From Oidiodendron maius Zn (taxonomy: Eukaryota > Ascomycota > Leotiomycetes > Myxotrichaceae), in contig KN832878.1 in the NCBI GenBank assembly GCA_000827325.1, positions 992,001-1,056,000 of the forward strand: a stretch of DNA of 64,000 bases, written 5' to 3'. The notes under the pieces were generated by a model. That model saw only the letters and a program-made list of their open reading frames with translations. It was not told the origin of the DNA and made no database searches. Position 1 is the stretch's first letter; every line of letters begins with the position of its first letter. Shown piece after piece: positions 53,346 to 64,000 of the stretch. The position numbers and the translations under genes were made by a program.

Positions 53346-54567
53346 ATCGTCATTGTTTGCAACTACAGCCTCCACATGCTGGCGCGGATTCCCACCGAAT
53401 CATCCTCGAGAATCGGCCTCTGCTAGATGTGTCGACATGAGAAACCAAAGCTTGCTTAGTGACAACTAACGCATCTTAATCCTGGTAATAGTAAGCTTAA
53501 TTACCTAAAGCTTATTTCGACAGCGCCACCTACTTTCGACTGATGAATGCTGTGCTGGCTTGTTCTATCTCTGAGTAATCTAGGTCGCGTCCAAGAAAAT
53601 ATCTAGTGATGAGAAGGTTTAGTGGTTATTGTAAGCTCGCCTTACATTTGCACCTTTAGCCCAACTTATATTCGCTGGATTTTCTATGGAGTCGGGAAGG
53701 TCGAAGTTCGTACAGACAATGATCCGCAAACTCTCATATGCGGGATGTCGTTTATTATAATTGTTCAAGCATTATCCTCGGAATCTATTTCGTTACTGTA
53801 CCTCAATAATATACTGGAAGCCGTTTCAACTTCTGTCTCGCTCCCGCTGTCAACTATATTGCCATCGGAAACGATTTTCTGCCAAATTATTTCCGAAACG
53901 TCGCCCCCAGACCAGTTGGCTCGTATCTATGGATCTCTCAAGGAAGCCCGCGGACTGACACCACGCTTAGCCGGAAGATATTTTCCTGTCTTGCTTGTCG
54001 ATGCCGCAAATTGAGACCTGGCCGCGAGTACCCCTCATGCAACCGACGTCGAAAAGCTCGACATGCGAGCTCTTGCTCCTACGATGACCGATCTGGCTTG
54101 TCCAAGCCGGTTGAATTAACTTTCCTTGTGCCGCAACTGCCGAAGCAGAGCACAGCAGCGCCTCTGGCCCTAGTTTACTAGAGTTTAATTAACTGATTGG
54201 TTGTTGTATTTGCCCTAAAGTGCTCACTCATATGGTTACAGACGGATCCACTCTCATATCCGATCTGCTCGCTTATCCAGTAGAGTATATTAATGTCGAT
54301 GTAATACGACCCGGTGTATATATCTCTCCTCGCCGATGTCATAGGCTGTGTACATAATTACGTAGTAGATTCCTCCTTACATTATGTCATTAACTATTAA
54401 ATATTATATATACCAGATGAGTGGCTTAATAGCTTAATAGAATCTTTGGTTTCTGATCTTGCCCTACTTGTCATACTGGCTACTATTTAAACTTATCCAA
54501 AACTATACTCTCTAGATCTTAACCTCTCGCACTGCCCAGTCCCTATAGGATTATTGAAATTTTCGAT
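53346..54567. other. No confident gene
   Basis: A 130-codon frame at 53622-54014 has no resemblance to known proteins. Around 53980-54100 one frame reads CLACRCRK then PSCNRRRK and SSCSY, which recalls a decayed Zn2Cys6 cluster with two of six Cys lost; too weak to call. Confidence 0.35.
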
Positions 54568-55395
54568 ATGGTAGCAAACTCTAGCCTAGAGGGGTCTGGC
54601 GAGGATCTCAAAAGCCTGTACAATGTGGAAGCCGCGTTCAAGTACACTAGTCGCAATGGCCTTGCACGAGCCCTCCGCACCTTCCAGGAAAATAGCGATG
54701 TTACCTTAGACCATGTGGTACTCGTTACTGGATTTCCTCCCAAGTTGTTCAACATTGAAGACGATAATAACTCGCTTCCAGTGAAAGGAAAATCACTCTA
54801 CTTCCAAGATCTCCAGATATTAATCCTCACCATGAAGGGACCTATCCATGAATTCCTCTCTCTAAAGATACACGACCTCTTTCGTGACAAGATAACGAGG
54901 ATGGGCTGTTGGGATGACTTGAAGGCAATTGGAGGAGCGACGCAATCGCTCGGAAATGTTGGCAAGGAACCAGACCAATCATGGGGACCAATAAGCACAC
55001 GCTACACAACATTGGTTCTTGAAGTAGGCGTGTCCGAGAGCCTCCGGGCAGTAGATGCCGATGCCCAACGCTGGATCAAGAACGGCCGGTCTGTGACCCA
55101 AGTGGTAACCGTGAAGGTATACCCACACAAACGAGAGATCATCTTCGCCATCTGGCAGGGGGAGCCCGGTCGCCAGGCCAAGAAGGATAAAGAAATTCAT
55201 ATAGAGATGAATGGAGGTCAGCTAAGCGTCCGTAAGGCCAGGCAACTAGGCCTCTCTTTTAAAGAGATCTTTGAGCGACAACCTAAGCCAGGAACCAACG
55301 AGGGCGATGTGAACTTCTCGGCACGCGAGCTGGGCATCATTGCCCAGCAAGTCTGGAGGCAGATGGCTCTGTATGATATGATCTCGGATGAATAA
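54568..55395 (+). CDS. Fungal Uma2-like PD-(D/E)XK nuclease-fold protein
   Basis: Single exon, 275 residues. The central block KEPDQSWGPI (residues about 133-142) followed by TLVLEVGVSESLRAVDADAQRWI (about 148-170) fits the PD...(E)x(G/K) arrangement of Uma2-type restriction-endonuclease folds. The usual catalytic Lys after Glu is Gly here (EVG), so activity is uncertain. The next strand, VTQVVTVKVYP, is hydrophobic as expected. The N-terminal 90 residues are variable. Fungal genomes carry many such proteins of unknown role, often near transposons and recognition genes. Confidence 0.55.
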   Translation: MVANSSLEGSGEDLKSLYNVEAAFKYTSRNGLARALRTFQENSDVTLDHVVLVTGFPPKLFNIEDDNNSLPVKGKSLYFQDLQILILTMKGPIHEFLSLKIHDLFRDKITRMGCWDDLKAIGGATQSLGNVGKEPDQSWGPISTRYTTLVLEVGVSESLRAVDADAQRWIKNGRSVTQVVTVKVYPHKREIIFAIWQGEPGRQAKKDKEIHIEMNGGQLSVRKARQLGLSFKEIFERQPKPGTNEGDVNFSARELGIIAQQVWRQMALYDMISDE

Positions 55396-58221
55396 GGGAG
55401 AAGTAGAAGTTTATAAAAAGAAAGTCCGTGGTGGAAGCAAAGTTTTATAATTGATATTATTACCTCTCAAATCATTATCATGCCGACCTCTTGTGGCGTA
55501 GGATGAGTCGCATTTGATGGTGTGTAGCAACTAATAGCAGCAGGCATTACTGCACTATCAATAATAAGTTAAGATTATTCATTTAACATGGCCTAAAATG
55601 AACGTAGTTTCCACTCCTCCTTAAAACAGTGCACTTAGCCACTACCCTGCCACTCTCCATTTGTATAGAGAACCCATTTCGTACCAAGATAGACCCTCAA
55701 TTGAATTCTCAATAGTGGCGGTGCTCGTTCACTCATAAGCGCGATATCATTAGTGCTTCCCGTTATGTACCGGCGAATTATACCGAGAGCTTGGAGTCTC
55801 TCCCTAGCTACCATAACGGTTGACGATAGGCGGATAGTAGTCAGAAGAAAGAGACGCATCAGCCCCACGTGCGTTGTTCAGGGCCCAGTCGTCTACCATA
55901 GCTGGCAGCATGGAAGAGATGCGGGGAAATGAGCGTTGCAAGGACGGTGTCGTCCCAGGTTCTGTCAACGATAGTGTGTCATGTTGGACTACTTCCATAG
56001 ACATACAGTATAAAATCCAATAACTGGTTTGATAAAAGAGCAGCTCCCCTTTATCTCCAGAAAGCCTCCGTTGAGACCATTCTCATCCGTAGGGTCCAGC
56101 CCGACTACTATGAGATCTCGCAGAGAAATTCCCAAAGATATATCACCTAGAGGATCCTCAATCCAAATTGCATGCCATCCTATATCATCGTGTCTACTAC
56201 CACATACGGCATTTCACCTGTGTTTCTTTGGTTTCTTTGAGCCCTTGCTTTTCTTTCGTTTGTGTCGGTCGCCCCGCTTATTCGGGTCACGGAAAGTCTT
56301 ATTATCAGACCTGTGCATTGTGTCATCAGTATTCGTTCACTATTCGTACATCAGGGACTGACCAGTTACGGTATAGTGGCCAACTAATAATATTTGAAGT
56401 AAAGAATCCAATGGGCTATTTCAATGACCATTATTTTAGAGGTTGCACTAGAGCAAAGCCCAGGCGCAGGACTACGAAGAGTCGAAATTTACCTTGTTGC
56501 CGTCGCGGGTCAATCTAGGCCGCATAGATGGAAACCATCGTTCAAAGGCAGGCTGCCACAATCGTTGAAATATATACTTTGTAGACATGATTGTATGCCA
56601 AAGAGCTGCAGAACCAGAGCGAGCAAACAAAGCGTATCTAAGAACTGACTCGAGTGACGAACCTAGAAAAAGTCATACAGGATTTCGCCTCCCTTTATCT
56701 TCTTTTGAGAGTGATCAATAGTCAGCTTGACGCATTGTTTATGTTCAAAACAACCAGTATTAGCCAATCAAGTATCAAGTCTCACACAAACCAACGAAGA
56801 CATTAGAAGGGCAAGGCTGCGACAGGACATCTAAAAACAATAACCAATCACCCGTTGTTTATTTGCAGTTTCCTCACACAGCGCGTTTAGTCCATGGATA
56901 AACAATCAGTTTTAATATGCGACTTAGAATTTCCATTGCCTGATGGCGAACCATCTTAGCTACACAGCTTGCATGTAAAGGGGGTCTCCTGAATCCTTGC
57001 CCTGGGCGATATCTCAGCTTCCTGCTACTTTAGGAAGTCGTGACGAAGGGTATATCCTAATATCCCATCACAAAGGCAGCACATCCTAGCAAATTAGCAC
57101 TGACCTTTAAAGTGTGTCTCGACGACGAAAAACCGTTACAAGATTGATTTACAATATGTTTTGCACTCTTTGATCGCTCTGGCTCACCATACTCTGCATT
57201 TAGGCCTGTTGGTGAGGTTTGACAAAGTCGGGCTCGAAGCAAGTCGGGCACCGCTTTATTTCGGTCGCCATCCACCCGCCATCAACTCTTATTCTTCCCA
57301 TGGCTAATATCTTGGTGCCCAAAGCAGTGCTTGACACTTTTTGCGACCGCAGATAACTTTCGGACGTTTTTGACCCTCGCAGAGGTCTTAGCAAGACTCG
57401 GCCACATTCCTTGCGGCCCAGAACTCTCTAGTCCTTCCTCCTGTTGCTCTTCAACAATCCACGGATCACGAACCAATTTACAAGAACACCAGTAATACAA
57501 GGCAGTGATAGATAACTGGCAGAGTCGGTAAATCGAGGATACTGTGAAGGAAGAGGATACGGTCTCGAACGGAGCTGCTGGGCCATCTACGTGTTTTATC
57601 AAATTCTATCAGGCCAGGCACCGTTCCCTGCACGACCGCCGCTACATCGCTGGGTCTAGCCGTCCAATATTTGTCGCTACATAACTTATGGCGAGTCTCC
57701 CATGATAATAGCAGCGTTTCAGCTGACCCGTCCTCAGGACTTTACCGATGAAGATATCGACGACACGGACGGGACAGTCATTAGTAGTGCCTTGGCCACT
57801 CCTGCCCGAATCCATGGGAAGGGTAAAATGGCATACTGGCGCAACTGTGCTAAGGTATATTTGATGCAGGCCAAAGTGTCACTGAAAAGATGTTGTCCGT
57901 AAGACTGGGTAAGGACCACTAGCCGTAAGGTTAACACTGTATTTCTCCGGGCAAGGAGGGGAAGCAAAGGGAAAATAATAGCATTTCATAGCCGCGCTTT
58001 CATCAGCCTGTCTTAATCAAATACCTTCTCCTTCACTTGAAAAGCTTCGTCCAATGCTAGATATAGGTCAAGAATTCCCTCATCACAAGGTTTGCTGAGA
58101 CCTCTATAGTCACGCAGTTTGTAACAGCAGGTTGGTTAACCCGAATTATAACCTAACTCACGCCACGTCCCAACAATTTCAGTGTTCCCGTAAAAGGCAG
58201 CCAGTCTTAGACTTTCCAATA
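55396..58221. other. Gene-poor stretch
   Basis: About 2.8 kb with only short frames (up to about 116 codons) on both strands and no convincing splice chain or domain. Could hold a decayed element, but I see no terminal repeats. Confidence 0.45.
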
Positions 58222-58824
58222 TCAGTAGCCTAATTCCTCCATCCGTTGTTCAAGCCAATCATCTATTGATTTCTGCTCTTCCTCTGGTGGATCATCCCAG
58301 TAATAAGTGTTAAGAAATTCTCTATGCTACAGGGAGAAATAAATACCGATACAGAGCGGACAGGCAAGGTCCACATCACAACCCGCGAACACCCCAAACT
58401 CCTGAGCACTCCCCCCTGTGCAACCTGGACAGAAGAGCCGGTTCATCACGACAGAAACTACAATCACCACCTTCCATGCGCGAAATGACATCAGGAACCG
58501 TGATGTTGGAGAAGAGACATGCTGAATCGGCCGGTAGATTGTCATCTGCAGAAGTAATGAGGATATCGAACGTATTTCCGTAACCTTGACCGAGGTGTAT
58601 GGTTGGGCAGTGAAGTCAGGAGAGGCAGGCTGATTCGGCTTGTTCATAAAATCCTCAAATGCACGTACCTCCTCGACGCAATCGAAGCTACCACAGAGCG
58701 GGTCATCTTCTAAATAAATTCTGCGGCAGTGGAGGATTCCCTCCATCGAAATTTTCCGCAGGGAAATTGCCTGGACAAAACAGAAGGAGTTGTGTGTATC
58801 GACCAAGGCAAATCTGAGGATCAT
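58222..58824 (-). pseudogene. Unrecognised Cys-rich gene, probably decayed
   Basis: Three coding-like pieces lie in order but in different frames. An N-terminal piece from 58824 reads MILRFALVDTHNSFCF and VEEVRAFEDFMN. A middle piece (about 58530-58390) reads GGDCSFCRDEPALLSRLHRG. A C-terminal piece (58328-58222) reads HREFLNTYYWDDPPEEEQK and ends DWLEQRMEELGY. The last starts after a plausible TAG acceptor, but I cannot join the pieces with normal introns. Either I miss an unusual splice pattern or the gene is broken. Function unknown; the CxxC motif hints at zinc binding. Confidence 0.33.
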
Positions 58825-60371
58825 ATTTCACAGCTGTGTAGGTAGGGCGGTACCGCCAGTAGTCGTAATATTGGTATTCATTAAAGTGACAAGTTGTTTA
58901 CGCCTTTCTAAGTCCCACATTAGTATGAGTACATAAGTGGGTGTTTTATAAGAAGAGCACAATCAAGAGATTTAGTAACTACCCTATTCCCGATTCCATC
59001 GAACGTACGCGACTAATACATTTAGAAAAACCAAGCCAAGAAATAAATAACGATGCGTATCTCTAACGCGGCAAGAACCAGCCCAAACGCCTGCAGCCTA
59101 ATGCCAGCCTCAACCTTATCCCATTCCTATTCAAATTTTCGAACTACCTCCCCTCGTAGACGAGTTTCAACGAGTTTCAACTCCTCTCCAATCCAGCAGT
59201 GGTTTCCGCGGTTCGACAGGCCTACAGCAGTGCAAGTGTTGTGAACGCGAACGTTATTGGTCTTGCCTGAAATACCGTTAGAGGTACAAGTTTGCAACAT
59301 GGTTTTGGAGTAGATTAAGCAGGAGTAGGTAAACGAGTTAGAGATCGCCTATCCTAGGCATCGTAAAACCGTACTCTCTTGAGACTAGTTCGTTTGCCGG
59401 CATTAAATTTACCAGGAGGTTGAGTTCAGCAGCGATTAGACCGTGTCTTGACTGGCATTTTGGTGCTTTAATCGATGCTGTTATCGATGTTGATGCTGGA
59501 TGTAGTGTTTTCGGCTAATTGTCGGCGGGTGCATGAGTTAGTGCAACCCCTGGGGTGGGGTTGGAAATGATGACTAAGCTACAGGTTGACGTTGCGTATG
59601 CTTATTTAATTGGTGGGTATCCTCGATATAAAAGACTACTTCACTTGTCCAAAATGCGAACCGATAATTCAGGTGAACGGAACTACCTATTATCCTACTG
59701 AACTGGCCATATTCAGACCGTGGGTCTCTACGATGCGTTGCCAGATTGGAATGTGCGGTTGTGGCTGCCTGACCTCGATGGCGAGGCCACTGCTCAAACG
59801 AAAAGAGGCATTATTCAAGGAGCAGAGCGGTTGGGGAAATGGATGAAGGCCCCAAACCTTGGCAAGACGCGGGAGGTGGCGGTAAGGAGTAAAAGGAATG
59901 CGGAAGAGCACGGGGAAGCAGTGTACATCTTCAACATGCCTGTGGCTTCCCAGGAAGCAGACATGCGTAGTCAAGGTTGAATAGGGAAGATGAGGCAGTT
60001 AGTAACCTCAACGTGAGTCGGTTTGGATTGCTAGGTAATACAACAGGAACCTTGCCATGTATTCAAGCGAGTCAGCTATTTACTACAATCATCACAATCA
60101 AGTCTCGCGTTCAGTCGCCACACAACGCGACTCTCGTTTATTCCTTTATCTCCTGCTCGGCCATCGGATTCTTCATTATTCCTCAAAACAATAACACATG
60201 CGGATATTCGGGTCCGCATCGGATAGTGAGAATTTCCGTAACGGGCCGGTGCGGAGCGAGCGCGCGCAACGCACAATATAAATAGTGTGTAATTCTGATG
60301 AACCCTTTGATCTTGTAACCTCCCACACTACCAATTCGACCACCCTTTATCCAATCAGATTCATAGCCACA
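58825..60371. other. Gene-poor stretch
   Basis: Short frames only. The open frame at 59720-59980 (GLYDALPDWNVRLWLPD) looks mildly coding but cannot be placed in a gene. Confidence 0.4.
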
Positions 60372-63053
60372 ATGAGCAACAATTCACAGACCCCAGCCGA
60401 TGTCGTTTCTCCAGCGACTTCCGATCAACATTGGATGAGAAACCCGCGTTGTATCAGCTGTCTTGCGCGGAGGCTGGATATCAAGGATTGTCCATTTTAC
60501 AATGTCTGCCCAAGCTGTGGAGGCGGTTCAGACGCTCACGACGAACACTGTCGATTACGAACCCGTACACCGATTATTAACTTCTTTAGACTTCATCCTC
60601 TGGAGCCAGGAAAAAATCCATGGTGGAAATCCTTGAATATTTTTGATCCGGATTTCCGAACGTTTATTCCAAATCCCAATAGCATCGATCCTCTCGTCAC
60701 ACTCCTCTCTCCTGGTTGGGAATTCCCACCAAGGACGACCCTCCGAATGGAATATTTTGTGATCAGAGCAGCCTGGGATAATGAAATCTGGGAATACGGA
60801 ATTACGGATCCTCCTGATCCTCCTGCCTTTATTCAGTTTACTCCACCAATCACCACATTCGGGGAGTGGGAAGCCGAGCGTCAAGCGCTTGAGTCAGAAA
60901 GTCAGACAACTCATTCAAATCACTTCAAAACACATAACACTCGAAGCGACAGGGACCCACCCAGAAGCCTCCACGGCGATTCTATGCTCAAGCATAAGGG
61001 CCTTCCCAGAGATTCCACAAGTGTTCCGACTTCATTGGTAGCTCCTGGCATAAGATCAGAGGTTCAAGAGCCTCTCAGCAGTGATATAGTAAGATTCCGT
61101 GTTGTTTTTTTGGAACGTGAAATGTAGGCTAACGAGCATACACCTATAGTTCAGACCCGATATGCCACAATCCTTGGTTCGCTTTCCGTCATCTCTTGCT
61201 AGCGTTGCAAAAAAGCTTGTTTTGTCTCTTCGAGACGGCAATCACGCCGAAATATCTAGTCTCGACTATTCCGCACAAATTCAACGGCACGGTAGGGACG
61301 CGTTAGTCAGTGCTATACTGAGCTTTGTACACCCGACTGTTTTCAACCTCCAAGGACAAGAGCTCACACCTGATATGTAAGCTGCCTTTTTTCCTGCGGG
61401 ATTTTGACTATAGATCTGACGAAGAATAGCCTGAGAAAGGTCCAGAAAGATCAACTAGAAGGACAATCATTCATGCAATGGCCAAAGTTTGGTGGGTATC
61501 TAGACTTTGTGACTGACGATCGGAGCCGCTTCTATGTCCGATTCTATGTTGGACAGTCCATCGTGGTTGCTCTCCGTCTTGATACTCACTGCAGGCACAT
61601 CTTACAAGGCGCTTTCGATACGCTTCATTACTACATCCTAAATATGGGAGATGGTCACCGAAGAGCAAATTGGTTGCAGCTTTGGAGCATGCCAGAGGAG
61701 ATGCAATACAGGGAGACATTTTCTGGGTTCAGCATCTCAATCATTCAATGCTGCCTAGAAATGATGTTTTGTCGGGCATTCGAATCCCTTCCTAATCAAA
61801 CACTTGCAGAGTATTTTGGCACTGCTCTTCATGGTCAATATTCTGGGCGAGGGTTGAATGTACTCTCTCCACTTCTGCAGCCAGTCGACTTGTGCTTGTT
61901 AGAATCATCAAGATCGCAACATCGGTCGCGCCTGTCTAGCTCTTCGGACCCTGAGGTCGCGTCTTGGCCTGCAGTAAGAGTCAAAATGATAGCCAAAGAA
62001 CGCCAAGACGCGTTTGCGACATCCAAGGCCTTACCGCCGAGCATTAGTGCTTACGGCAGATTGATTCAGGAGCAACTTCAAGCTCAAAATGTAGAGCACT
62101 TCAGTCTTAATGCACTCCTATCCAAGTCTCGGTTCCAGACTGAACACTTTCGTCTCGAATATCAATTCGCAAAGGCCTTCGGTGAATCAGACAACTTCCA
62201 CACTCTCCCATTTGGATCACTCGAGGCAACAGTCTGCGTTGTTTTGGACAATAGACACATTGATATTGGGACGAAGACATCGGAGTCCGGTTGGATTCCT
62301 TGGCTCCTTCGTTCTGTTGGGTTTCATGAAGGCAACGCTCTCCTGTTCACCTATAATCACACATACCGTGGGTTGTACAACTCTATCACAAACCCCGAAG
62401 GCGAGGATCGGATTGCGCTACGTCGAAAATTCACGAGGCTCTTGATAAACAATAGTAATCTACGCATCGTCCTTCTGTGCGGTCCTCTGTCAAGAGATGA
62501 AATTCTTGCTAGCATTCGCTCGGGGACAGCGGCGGTTGATGGACCATATACACTGGACTTTCGGAGACAAAAATTGTCTTGCTGGCTTCAGAGGCACCCG
62601 AATAATTACATTTGTCGCATGTTTATTGAATCGCCAGAGCCGTTCCCAGTTCTTTTAGGCAGCAACTGGCGTAAATCTACGAAGCTGGGAGAGGTCTTCA
62701 AGATTGCTGTTGCACTGACAGACATCAAGGTAGACGCTTACCATTTCGAAAGCTGTTCATTCACCGCCAAAGTCTTAAAGAAGCGTTGGTCCGAGAGCAG
62801 GAATCAGGATATCGAGCCATGGACTCCCGAGAATCTTGATCCGGTCGTTCGACACTACTTACAGCGTCGCGGATTTACGACAAGGGAGGAGCTAGAACAG
62901 CTGCAAAATACTAACAGCGAGAAATCCTTGACGCGCGCTCTGATAGTGCTCCTCCACTGCTATCGAGACGACCAGAAACAAGCAGGTCCCCGGAAGCGTC
63001 TCGCCCCTGATCATGTCAAATCCGGAGGCATTACCCCGTCAAAGCATCAGTAG
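60372..63053 (+). CDS. Large protein with N-terminal zinc ribbon and GIY-YIG-like domain
   Basis: Three exons: 60372-61088, 61150-61376, 61430-63053, giving 855 residues. Introns of 61 and 53 nt keep phase; the second uses acceptor AATAG with a CTGAC branch. The N-terminus has paired Cys (CISCLARR, CPSCGGGSDAHDEHC), a likely zinc ribbon. Around residues 350-410, FYVRFYVGQSIVVALRLDTHCRHI followed by LHYYILNMGDGHRRANW resembles GIY-YIG nuclease cores (YxGQS, R-x-H, LHYY). The C-terminal 450 residues match nothing I know but are well formed (SGWIPWLLRSVGFHEGNALL; NNSNLRIVLLCGPLSRDEIL). An upstream Met at 60285 is also in frame. The stop is TAG, and the same frame stays open downstream (next entry). 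Confidence 0.6.
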
Positions 63054-63068
63054 ATTGAGAAACATGAG

Positions 63069-63881
63069 ATGGAAGTGGTACGGAAGCTATATGCTGAGGC
63101 GGACGCTAGGCGTGCCGCTCTGCAACCGACAGAGAAGCCCCTTCACGCTGACTCGATGGATGATTCGATACGGCAACCGGGTATCGGACTACCTACTGAG
63201 GCAGTCGCGAGGCGTGCTGCTCTGCAACCGACAGAGAAGCCCCTCCACGCTGACTCGATGGATGATTCGATACGGCAACTGGATATCGGACTACCTCCTT
63301 CTGCAGATGCTGTTCAGACCTTGTTGGAGCATGAAGACGACCTGCCCACCTACCAAAGCGGGATCTATGCGTCAAGATCCGAGAATGTGATAGATTGCTA
63401 TTATCATTTTGATTCAGACACATATACCGCTCACTTGCTTGCACATGGGCGGCTTTATACATGTGCTAACCACACAGAGACAAACGGCCGGTTTTTCCAT
63501 ATGAAAGACTTCGCAATCAAGATTCCTGACGGCATGAATTCTATCAATATTCGTCCCGAGCTAGCACCACAAGGCCAAGTTCATCCTGACAGGTTTATAC
63601 GCAAGTGGCTTCCGGAACTAGAGCCTGCATCAAGACTTGCTATAAGAGGATGGGGTCGAAAAGAAGACGGTTCGGACTTTGATGGTTGGCTACACGATAC
63701 GGTCGGACAGAAAGATCATTTGGTTACTGCCATGCGGATCTTTAGGGCAAATACCGTCGTGGACTGGCTTGAAGGCATAATATGGTCGGTCTCATTGAGG
63801 CCACGCCGCTATGCTGGAAGATCACAGGAGACAAGCAGCGTGGAGGATTTTGCCAAGGAGTGCCAGAGTAAATGGCGCTAA
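63069..63881 (+). CDS. Unknown ORF in frame with the upstream gene
   Basis: 270 residues from ATG at 63069, in the same frame as the 855-residue gene and separated by one TAG and five sense codons. The N-terminus holds a 34-residue tandem duplication (ARRAALQPTEKPLHADSMDD twice). The rest (ENVIDCYYHFDSDTYTAHLL, FHMKDFAIKIPDGMNSINI, RPELAPQGQVHPDRFIRKWLPE) looks like a folded domain of unknown family. It may be the true C-terminal part of the upstream protein, joined by a weak in-frame 39-nt intron (63015-63053, GTCAAA...CAGTAG) or cut off by a recent nonsense change. As a separate gene it would have almost no promoter space. Confidence 0.5.
   Translation: MEVVRKLYAEADARRAALQPTEKPLHADSMDDSIRQPGIGLPTEAVARRAALQPTEKPLHADSMDDSIRQLDIGLPPSADAVQTLLEHEDDLPTYQSGIYASRSENVIDCYYHFDSDTYTAHLLAHGRLYTCANHTETNGRFFHMKDFAIKIPDGMNSINIRPELAPQGQVHPDRFIRKWLPELEPASRLAIRGWGRKEDGSDFDGWLHDTVGQKDHLVTAMRIFRANTVVDWLEGIIWSVSLRPRRYAGRSQETSSVEDFAKECQSKWR
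63108..63311 (+). repeat. 102-bp tandem duplication inside the ORF
   Basis: Units 63108-63209 and 63210-63311 are near-identical and in frame, with a few changes clustered at the 3' end of each unit. Recent duplication. Confidence 0.9.
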
Positions 63882-64000
63882 TGCATGGTCGAAGGCGAGA
63901 CTTATTCTTCTCCCCTAGTAGGATCCAGGCGCATAGGTGTTGTCTTGTATACTTCCTCTAGTGCCTTCATAGAACAATCGAGCTTTTTACCTTAGTATAG

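Noticed and set aside
53980-54100. Zn2Cys6-like string CLACRCRK...PSCNRRRK...SSCSY
   Set aside because: Two of six cysteines missing, stop nearby, no regulator body downstream.
55396-58221. Several 60-116-codon frames
   Set aside because: No domain, no coherent splice chain, overlapping on both strands.

Overview
The window looks like nuclear DNA of a filamentous ascomycete (Pezizomycotina). The evidence is short introns of about 45-60 nt with GTANGT donors and CTRAY branch sites, plus fungal-specific families: HET, Clr5-ankyrin, PNP-NACHT-ankyrin NLR, Zn2Cys6 factors and quinate-type regulators. I cannot fix the class or species. Splice structures below were worked out by hand from splice signals, reading phase and family resemblance. 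There are no tRNA or rRNA genes, CRISPR arrays or bacterial features.

Layout. (1) 1-5.8 kb: sparse. It holds a small secreted or membrane protein, a PH-CNH fragment of a Rho exchange factor, and a decayed PAF-acetylhydrolase-like esterase. (2) 5.9-17.2 kb: ankyrin and recognition block. It holds a six-exon Clr5-ankyrin gene, a second ankyrin gene, a small membrane protein, a MADS-only miniprotein, and an intact NLR (PNP-NACHT-15 ankyrin repeats) followed by a decayed, possibly PARP-related tail. (3) 18.2-41.7 kb: a catabolic cluster resembling the quinic-acid (qa/qut) system. It holds a Gfo/Idh/MocA dehydrogenase, 3-dehydroshikimate dehydratase (qa-4/qutC type), an alpha/beta hydrolase, the divergent regulator pair (qa-1S/qutR-type repressor, qa-1F/qutA-type activator), an epoxide hydrolase, a second Zn2Cys6 regulator, a cupin and an SDR. 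A young Ty1/Copia element is inserted in the middle. (4) 42-53.3 kb: one intact HET gene, two HET relics, a Zn2Cys6 regulator and membrane proteins. (5) 54.5-64 kb: a Uma2-like PD-(D/E)XK protein, a large gene-poor stretch, and a large zinc-ribbon plus GIY-YIG-like protein followed in frame by a second ORF.

The most interesting signal is an 18-bp inverted repeat, CGGA-N4-TACTACTCCG (a CGG-N12-CCG site typical of Zn2Cys6 factors). It occurs upstream of the dehydrogenase, the dehydratase and the epoxide hydrolase. In the first two it lies almost exactly the same distance from the start codon. A looser CGGA-N10-TCCG copy sits between the second Zn2Cys6 gene and the cupin. This suggests one regulon running through a quinate-like cluster that has no visible quinate dehydrogenase, dehydroquinase or permease.

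Two splice oddities also stand out: a 9-nt micro-exon with a GC-AG intron in the epoxide hydrolase, and an apparent 26-nt intron with a CAGCAG tandem acceptor in the dehydrogenase.
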